Both the position numbers and the translations under genes were made by a program. Below the pieces are notes generated by a model, which had not been told where the DNA came from, made no database searches, and saw only the letters and a list, made by a program, of their open reading frames with translations. Positions 30,696 to 35,681 of a DNA stretch of 35,681 bases are shown in pieces; the stretch's first letter is position 1; every line of letters starts with the position of its first letter. Source of the DNA: PNNG01 sp964577055 (GTDB taxonomy: Bacteria > Bacteroidota > Bacteroidia > UBA7662); contig CAZNWC010000017.1 in NCBI GenBank assembly GCA_964577055.1, positions 1 to 35,681 on the forward strand. The letters are read 5' to 3'.

Positions 30696-31388
30696 CTACA
30701 ATTGCTCGATTTTTCCGGCGCCACTGATGCGTTTGCGCACCACTTCCGGATCGCCTTTGTAGCTTACCACACCAACCCCGCTGATGTTCACGTCGAGCTG
30801 TTTGCTCACGTTTACCTCGGCGGAGCCGGCTCCCGACATCACCAGGGTCATGTTCTCCACGTAATATTCTTCAGCTTTAATGCTGGCGGCACCACTCAGG
30901 TTGATCACCACGGTTTCGGCCTTGCCGCTGAGCTCAATGCCACCCGTGCCACTCACATCGAGTTTCAGGATTTTGACATTCAAGTCGAGTTCGGCACTAC
31001 CTACACCATTGATGGCCAGAAAGAGGGTTTCGTTGTCGAAACCACCGCCTGTTACTTCGGCTGCCCCCGATATTTTCAGGGTTTCGAGGCTGGGCAGCGA
31101 AATGATGATTTTGTCGCCCACAACTGGTACGCCAAAGGTTTTTTTGGCGCCACTGATTTCGAGTATCCCCTCGTCAATGGTCAATTCAAGGTTTTTGAGG
31201 GTGTTTTCGCCCCCTTCGAGGCGCATTTCTGCAGGTCCTTTTTTCAGTTCTACCTCCATGCCACCACGGAGGTGAATGCCGGTGATGCCTTCTAAAGGCA
31301 AAATAGTGGTTTGTGCCAGCGCGCCGTGTGCGAGGCATATGAGCAAACCAACCAAAACAAGTAAAATGGGTACAAAGGGTTTTTTCAT
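30696..31388 (-). CDS. Exported GIN-domain (DUF2807) protein
   Basis: A 230-residue protein. The signal peptide PFVPILLVLVGLLICLAHGALAQ (residues about 4-26) is followed by a single DUF2807 / head-GIN domain. It is a right-handed beta-helix-like repeat with the usual Gly-rich, alternating rungs: GITGIHLRGGMEVELKKGP, LKISGAAEVTGGG, LDVSGTGGIELSG, LVMSGAGSAEVN and NISGVGVVSYKGD. Members are found at the cell envelope in Bacteroidota, with unknown ligand, some with adhesin-like architecture. A longer frame upstream to 31556 would cover the end of the YdeI gene and is unlikely. The spacer between it and the hydrolase gene is 128 bases with no terminator noticed. Confidence 0.82.
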   Translation of the reverse strand: MKKPFVPILLVLVGLLICLAHGALAQTTILPLEGITGIHLRGGMEVELKKGPAEMRLEGGENTLKNLELTIDEGILEISGAKKTFGVPVVGDKIIISLPSLETLKISGAAEVTGGGFDNETLFLAINGVGSAELDLNVKILKLDVSGTGGIELSGKAETVVINLSGAASIKAEEYYVENMTLVMSGAGSAEVNVSKQLDVNISGVGVVSYKGDPEVVRKRISGAGKIEQL

Positions 31389-31482
31389 GGCGTGGATTTG
31401 CCGGTAAGACGAAAGTACAAAGGCGGAGGTTGCACTGCCTCTCAAAAAATGGTAAAAAAAATCGATCGGCTTACAAGCGCTG

Positions 31483-32061
31483 TTAACTGCCCGGTATTTT
31501 TTCGCCTTTTGCTGATAGTTCAAGCAATTGCAACAAGCGTTTTTGTCGGGTAGCATCGGTTTTGGCCAATTTCAGCCAGCGCAGGGCAAAACGTTTGCTC
31601 GAAGGGTTGATGGCTTCGAAAAATGCCAGGGCATTGGGCTTTTGGGCAAGTGTTTGGCGGAGGTCATCGGGGAGCTGCAACTCATCTACGTCTTCGAGGA
31701 AATCCCACAGGCCAGCGGCTTTGGAGGCGGCAATGGCGGCAAGTCCGGCCGCTTGCATTTTACCTTCAGCTTGTAATCTGGCAGCCCGAACCTTGTAGGT
31801 GGCCGACCAATGTTGCACCCGCCGTGGACCAATGAGCTGCATGGTACGCTGTTCATCCAATTTGCGGCGAATACCATCGATCCAGCCGTAGCACAGTAGG
31901 GCATCGAGTACCTGGTCGGTCGACAAATATTTCGCGCCCGCCGACTTTTTGTAGGTCACCAACCACACCGATTCCTTTTGCTTATGGTTGGCCGCAAGCC
32001 AGGCATAGAGGCCTTCCTCGTTATCGATTTCAATTTGGGCGAAGGCTTCGGTGGCGAGCAT
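31483..32061 (-). CDS. YdeI/OmpD-associated family protein
   Basis: A 192-residue protein of the YdeI family (bacteriocin-protection, OmpD-associated). The N-terminal block SVWLVTYKKSAGAKYLSTDQ and VLDALLCYGWIDGIRRKLDE is diagnostic, followed by FFEAINPSSKRFALRWL. The first ATG in the frame is at 32061; a TTG at 32067 is the other option. It is soluble with no signal peptide. The function is poorly known; some members affect resistance to bacteriocins or antimicrobial peptides. The spacer 32062-32233 to the next gene is AT-rich and holds that gene's promoter only. Confidence 0.9.
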   Translation of the reverse strand: MLATEAFAQIEIDNEEGLYAWLAANHKQKESVWLVTYKKSAGAKYLSTDQVLDALLCYGWIDGIRRKLDEQRTMQLIGPRRVQHWSATYKVRAARLQAEGKMQAAGLAAIAASKAAGLWDFLEDVDELQLPDDLRQTLAQKPNALAFFEAINPSSKRFALRWLKLAKTDATRQKRLLQLLELSAKGEKIPGS

Positions 32062-32179
32062 ATTCAAAAGCTAGGGCAATTGAATGGATGTGGCTTTTCA
32101 AAAAGCAAACGAAAGTTGCAAGATTGAGCAAAATCCCTTCAATATAAAGAAACATAAAAAATGGTTCTTTTTATTTATT

Positions 32180-32187
32180 TAAATTTG
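32180..32187 (+). promoter_or_regulatory. -7 box TAAATTTG of the NHL/Ig giant gene
   Basis: An exact TAnnTTTG lies 46 bases before ATG 32234 in a T-rich stretch. No clear TTTG was seen 19-21 bases upstream. The spacer 32062-32233 shows nothing else. Confidence 0.5.
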
Positions 32188-32233
32188 TCAGTAAGTGTTT
32201 TTTAAGCTGATGCTCTAAACCAAACCGGGCTAT

Positions 32234-35200
32234 ATGAGAAATGTTCATACAAGTTTTTGGATTTTTATTTTGTCTATCGGATCAATGGTGGTTTCAGCCG
32301 TTGCAAAACCCAACAATAATGTACTTTTATTGAACCCTTCTGTTCCGGTTCTCGATAGTTTGCCAGCACTCTGTCAACAAGCGCAACCGCTAAATTTGCT
32401 TCAATTTATTAGGTCAGGTACAGGGACTTTTAGTGGTCCGGGTGTTTTTGGAAATCAGTTCGATCCAAATTTAGCTGGCGCTGGCAGACACGTTATAACT
32501 TTCCAATACTTTGATTCAATAAATCAGGTAAATGCTGTCTATAGGCCAAGTATTTGGGTTCATCCTTTGCAAGTAGCCGTAAGATTAAACGGAAATTGCG
32601 CACCAGGAACTGCCATTGCGGTTGTAGATGATTCATCGGCTTATGGCGTGCAGTGGTTTAGAAACAACCAGTTGATTAAGGACGTGCCTATTTCTTATGC
32701 TTTTATCGGGCAAGCTTTGCTAACAGATTTGGGATATCCCTATGATATGGTTGTAGATGCACAAGGCAATCGATATATTGTTCAAATGCACGCGCAGCGT
32801 GTGGTACGTTATGCGACAGGCCAACAGACCTTTACGGTAGTGGCAGGAGGCAATGGCCAAGGATCGGGTCTTAACCAGTTACATAATCCAACAGGTGTTG
32901 CTTTAGATGCAGCCGGTAATGTGTATGTGGCCGACCATTCTAATCATAGAATTGTGCGCTGGGCACCAGGGGACACCGTAGGCGTTGTTGTTGCTGGAAG
33001 TGCTTTGGGCATTAATGGCACCGCGACTAACCGATTACATCACCCTTATCAGTTAAAGTTTGATGGTTTAGGCAGGTTGTATGTGACAGATAGAGACAAT
33101 CACAGGGTAATGCGTTATCCTGCAACAGTGAGTACAACTACTACTGCATTAGCAGGTACGGTGGTTGTGGGTGCTGCAGGAAATGGTAGCGCGAACAATC
33201 AACTGAGCGGCCCTCATGCTTTATTCATAGATTCACAAGGAAGTCGCATGTACATAAGTGATGATAATAACGCGAGAATTATGCGTTATGATTTGTTGGC
33301 CTCCAATGTTGCAAATTCAGGCACCCGTGTTGCGGGCGGTAATGGTCATGGAGTAGAATTAAATCGATTTGGGAATCCGATAGCGGGCATTTTGGTGCAA
33401 GGTGAAGATATTTACTTGGCAGATTTGCATGCAGAACGGATTCTACGTTGGAAGGAAGGGGCAATAAGTGGACAAGTGATAGCTGGCGGTTTAGGGTATG
33501 GTTCTCAGCTTTTCAGAACCTCCAGGCCAACGGCTGTGCGGATAGATGCGCAAGGCAATCTGGAGTATTTAGAAAGAGACCATGCGCGTTTGGTTCGCTT
33601 TGATGCCAACAAAATAAATAGTGATACGCTTGTCTTTACCGAGGCGGGTGTTTACCGCGCAGAGTTCCAGCGATTTGGCTTAAATTGCGTATCCACATCG
33701 ACTAACTTTACTATCAACAAACCGATTGCACAGATTACTTCCTCGAGGGGAACAACGGTATGTGAAGGCGACACCACCTCTTTAAGCACGCCTGCACTAG
33801 CTGGTTATGCCTATCAATGGTACAAAGATGGCCAATCGATAGCGGGCGCAAACACCAACACCTACATCACGAGTGTTCCTGGAAGTTATACAGTGGAGAC
33901 GGGTGATTCGAGTGGTTGTTTCCATACTTCGGAGCCATTTATTATTAATGCTTTGCCGCAAGTAACGCTCACAGCCGATGGTTTGTGTTTGGGTTCACAA
34001 CTAACGACCAATGTGCCGGATAGCAATGTGGTTCGCATTAACTGGTATCGAGATAATCAGTTGGTTAAACAAGCCAACCGCATGTATGAGGAAGATGGGG
34101 AAGTTGTTGCAGGTAATTTTAATGGCTGGATCGATGGACTTCCTTTCCATTGGGGTATGGGAGGTTTCCATATGCATAATGATGGTTGGATTTATTTTAC
34201 AGATAACCATGATCGCAGGGTAGTTAAATATAATCCAGCTACAGGTCAGCATCAGACGGTAGCTGGGGGTAATGGAAGCGGTAATGCTTTGAATCAATTA
34301 GGGGATAATCCTAGGGGTGTTTTTGTAACGCCTAACGGGGATGTTTATGTTGCGGACAATACTAACCACCGTGTAGTACGTTGGTCTCCAGGTGCTATTT
34401 CAGGTGTTGTGGTTGCGGGGGTGAGCAATACCTCAGGTAGTCAGTTGAGTCGCTTAAACGAGCCTTGGGATGTTGTGGTCGATGATTCTGGATATGTGTA
34501 TGTTTCAGATGACTATAATCACCGTGTAGTTCGCTGGGCACCGGGCGCCACTTCTGGTGTTGTTGTGGCAGGTGTGACAGGACAAGCCGGAGCTTCACTG
34601 AATCAGTTGACTCACCCCAAAGGCCTTTACCTCTTTGACGGTTATTTATATGTTTCAGATCGCCATAATCATCGTATTATGCGTTATGCTCTAGGAAGCA
34701 CAACAGGCGTTGTGGTTGCCGGAGGTAATGGGGCGGGTTCGTCCTTAAATCAGTTAAATGTGCCCGAAGGAGTATATGTAAACTCTAACGGTGATGTATA
34801 TGTTGCTGATCATGGTAATAGTCGTGTAGTTCGCTGGTCTGTTGGTGCGACTGAGGGTGTTATTGTTGCCGGAGGCAATGGCAATGGCAGCAGTTTGAAT
34901 CAAACGGAATTTCCACGTGATGTTAATTTTCAATCAGATGGTGCATTGTACGTATTGACAAACAATAGTCGTTTAATGCACTTTGAATTAGATGATACCT
35001 TTATGCAAGACACTTTGGTTGCTGAGGAGCACGGGGTATATCATTTTGAGATGACCACGATTCAGGGCTGTGAAAACAACTCACAATCTCATAGAATTTT
35101 CGCACCTGAGGTGTTATTAAGTTCATCGAGAGGTTTTGATGTTTGTCAGGGCGATACTACGCAGTTAAGTACCATTCAAAACGCAACTTACACTTATCAA

Positions 35201-35681
35201 TGGTTCAGAGATGGGTCACAAATAGCTGGAGCAACAGCCAGCAGTCTTACAGCATTTGAGCCTGGTTTATATCACGTGGCGGTGCTTGACAGCAATGCGT
35301 GCTCAAGAATTTCTGAAAGCATGCGCATTTGGCCCAAGCCAGTTACAACACTCTCAGCCGATGGCTTGTGTTTGGGTTCACAACTAACGACCAATGTGCC
35401 GGATAGCAATGTGGTTCAGATTGACTGGTTCAGGAACAATCAGTTGGTTAAACAAACCAACCGAAAATATAAAGAAGAAGGTGAGCCCGTATTAGGCAAC
35501 TTCAATGGTTGGATTAACAACCTGCCATTCCATTGGGGCATGGGTGATTTCCACATCCATACTGACGGGTCTATCTATGTATACGATATATATGAGCGTC
35601 GAGTTGTTCGCTACTATCCTAGCACAGGTCAATTCACGGTGGTTGCGGGTGGAAATGGAGAAGGAAATGCTTTGAACCAAT
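32234..35681 (+). CDS. Giant secreted protein: NHL six-bladed propellers inserted in Ig-like domains (5' part, runs off the window)
   Basis: The frame is open from ATG 32234 to the window edge, 1149 codons with no stop. An N-terminal signal sequence (SFWIFILSIGSMVVSAVA) is followed by an Ig-like half with VQWFRNNQLIKD, then six NHL-type blades (each like GNVYVADHSNHRIVRW followed by a VVVAGG turn), then DTLVFTEAGVYRAEF, which looks like the second half of the same Ig domain. A complete Ig-like domain follows (YAYQWYKDGQSIAGA). The whole unit repeats: half-Ig with INWYRDNQLVKQ, six blades, DTLVAEEHGVYHFEM, Ig domain, then a third unit that is cut off. Units two and three are 1383 bases apart, with 61 of 62 identical bases at 33973-34034 versus 35356-35417. 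The composition is AT-richer than upstream. A C-terminal sorting domain is expected but outside the window. Likely cell-surface or secreted; the ligand is unknown. Confidence 0.88.
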   Translation, partial: MRNVHTSFWIFILSIGSMVVSAVAKPNNNVLLLNPSVPVLDSLPALCQQAQPLNLLQFIRSGTGTFSGPGVFGNQFDPNLAGAGRHVITFQYFDSINQVNAVYRPSIWVHPLQVAVRLNGNCAPGTAIAVVDDSSAYGVQWFRNNQLIKDVPISYAFIGQALLTDLGYPYDMVVDAQGNRYIVQMHAQRVVRYATGQQTFTVVAGGNGQGSGLNQLHNPTGVALDAAGNVYVADHSNHRIVRWAPGDTVGVVVAGSALGINGTATNRLHHPYQLKFDGLGRLYVTDRDNHRVMRYPATVSTTTTALAGTVVVGAAGNGSANNQLSGPHALFIDSQGSRMYISDDNNARIMRYDLLASNVANSGTRVAGGNGHGVELNRFGNPIAGILVQGEDIYLADLHAERILRWKEGAISGQVIAGGLGYGSQLFRTSRPTAVRIDAQGNLEYLERDHARLVRFDANKINSDTLVFTEAGVYRAEFQRFGLNCVSTSTNFTINKPIAQITSSRGTTVCEGDTTSLSTPALAGYAYQWYKDGQSIAGANTNTYITSVPGSYTVETGDSSGCFHTSEPFIINALPQVTLTADGLCLGSQLTTNVPDSNVVRINWYRDNQLVKQANRMYEEDGEVVAGNFNGWIDGLPFHWGMGGFHMHNDGWIYFTDNHDRRVVKYNPATGQHQTVAGGNGSGNALNQLGDNPRGVFVTPNGDVYVADNTNHRVVRWSPGAISGVVVAGVSNTSGSQLSRLNEPWDVVVDDSGYVYVSDDYNHRVVRWAPGATSGVVVAGVTGQAGASLNQLTHPKGLYLFDGYLYVSDRHNHRIMRYALGSTTGVVVAGGNGAGSSLNQLNVPEGVYVNSNGDVYVADHGNSRVVRWSVGATEGVIVAGGNGNGSSLNQTEFPRDVNFQSDGALYVLTNNSRLMHFELDDTFMQDTLVAEEHGVYHFEMTTIQGCENNSQSHRIFAPEVLLSSSRGFDVCQGDTTQLSTIQNATYTYQWFRDGSQIAGATASSLTAFEPGLYHVAVLDSNACSRISESMRIWPKPVTTLSADGLCLGSQLTTNVPDSNVVQIDWFRNNQLVKQTNRKYKEEGEPVLGNFNGWINNLPFHWGMGDFHIHTDGSIYVYDIYERRVVRYYPSTGQFTVVAGGNGEGNALNQ
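33973..34034 (+). repeat. Near-identical module boundary, first copy
   Basis: This stretch, encoding ADGLCLGSQLTTNVPDSNVV, recurs 1383 bases downstream (35356-35417) with a single silent change. It marks the start of the repeating 461-residue module, and the similarity continues less strongly through the following blades. Confidence 0.9.
35356..35417 (+). repeat. Near-identical module boundary, second copy
   Basis: This is the second copy of the boundary sequence at 33973-34034. The offset of 1383 bases is a multiple of three, so the duplication keeps the frame. Confidence 0.9.

Noticed and set aside
30585..31295. Plus-strand frame of 236 codons opposite the GIN-domain gene
   Set aside because: It is the complement of the GIN repeats (rich in Phe, His and Gly), with no family resemblance; the minus-strand gene has a signal peptide and a recognised domain.
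33279..35680. Minus-strand frames inside the giant gene
   Set aside because: They are short and repetitive, and they mirror the NHL codons; the plus-strand frame is open throughout.

Overview
The window is from a Bacteroidota genome, probably the Chitinophagales/Saprospirales side; finer placement is a guess. Supporting signs are Bacteroidota-type promoters (TAnnTTTG -7 box, TTG/TTTG at -33), the absence of clear Shine-Dalgarno sites, lipid A and lipoprotein biogenesis genes, a Porin_10-like outer membrane protein, a GIN/DUF2807 protein, and a giant secreted NHL/Ig-like protein of the type usually exported by the type IX system. Most genes are GC-rich by eye. The last 3.5 kb and the toxin-antitoxin patches are visibly AT-richer. 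A 100-N scaffold gap lies at 9399-9498.

Layout, left to right. 1-965: a GIY-YIG nuclease gene flanked on both sides by REP-like palindromic repeats. 1033-2988: an operon with an aerobic theme (MiaE-like tRNA hydroxylase, free methionine-R-sulfoxide reductase, HemF). 2999-3330: a degenerate heptanucleotide repeat array that runs up to a promoter. 3340-4985: a class III aminotransferase and a small membrane protein. 5018-6227: an alpha/beta-hydrolase remnant, an orphan antitoxin-like gene and a RelE/ParE toxin-antitoxin pair. 6377-9358: an operon of FAH-family hydrolase, flavin reductase-like protein and saccharopine dehydrogenase-like reductase. 9353-9546: a second heptad-type array containing the gap. 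9706-10558: a second toxin-antitoxin pair and a Crp/Fnr-like N-terminal scrap.

10704-13671 (minus) carries a VOC/PhnB protein, an NlpE-META lipoprotein and a YfcC-type transporter. 13733-17407 (minus) is an operon lpxK, purine nucleoside phosphorylase, porin. It is divergent from nif3-like and C4 zinc-ribbon genes at 17514-19360. 19424-21459 (minus) has a small outer membrane protein and a sodium:solute symporter. 21680-26877 (minus) is a tightly overlapping operon pssA, purS, M28 peptidase, rsmI, lnt, inositol-phosphatase-like; most junctions are ATGA overlaps. 26926-29105 (plus) has an exported isoaspartyl peptidase/asparaginase and a fatty acid desaturase. 29239-32061 (minus) has an alpha/beta-hydrolase lacking its nucleophile serine, a GIN-domain protein and a YdeI-family protein.

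32234 to the right edge is one uninterrupted frame of more than 1149 codons. Six-bladed NHL propellers appear to be inserted inside Ig-like domains, and the whole module repeats every 461 codons. This is the most unusual item in the window. Next come the heptad arrays, the nuclease/REP-like association, and a set of genes whose -7 box lies only 4-7 bases before the start codon, implying leaderless mRNAs.
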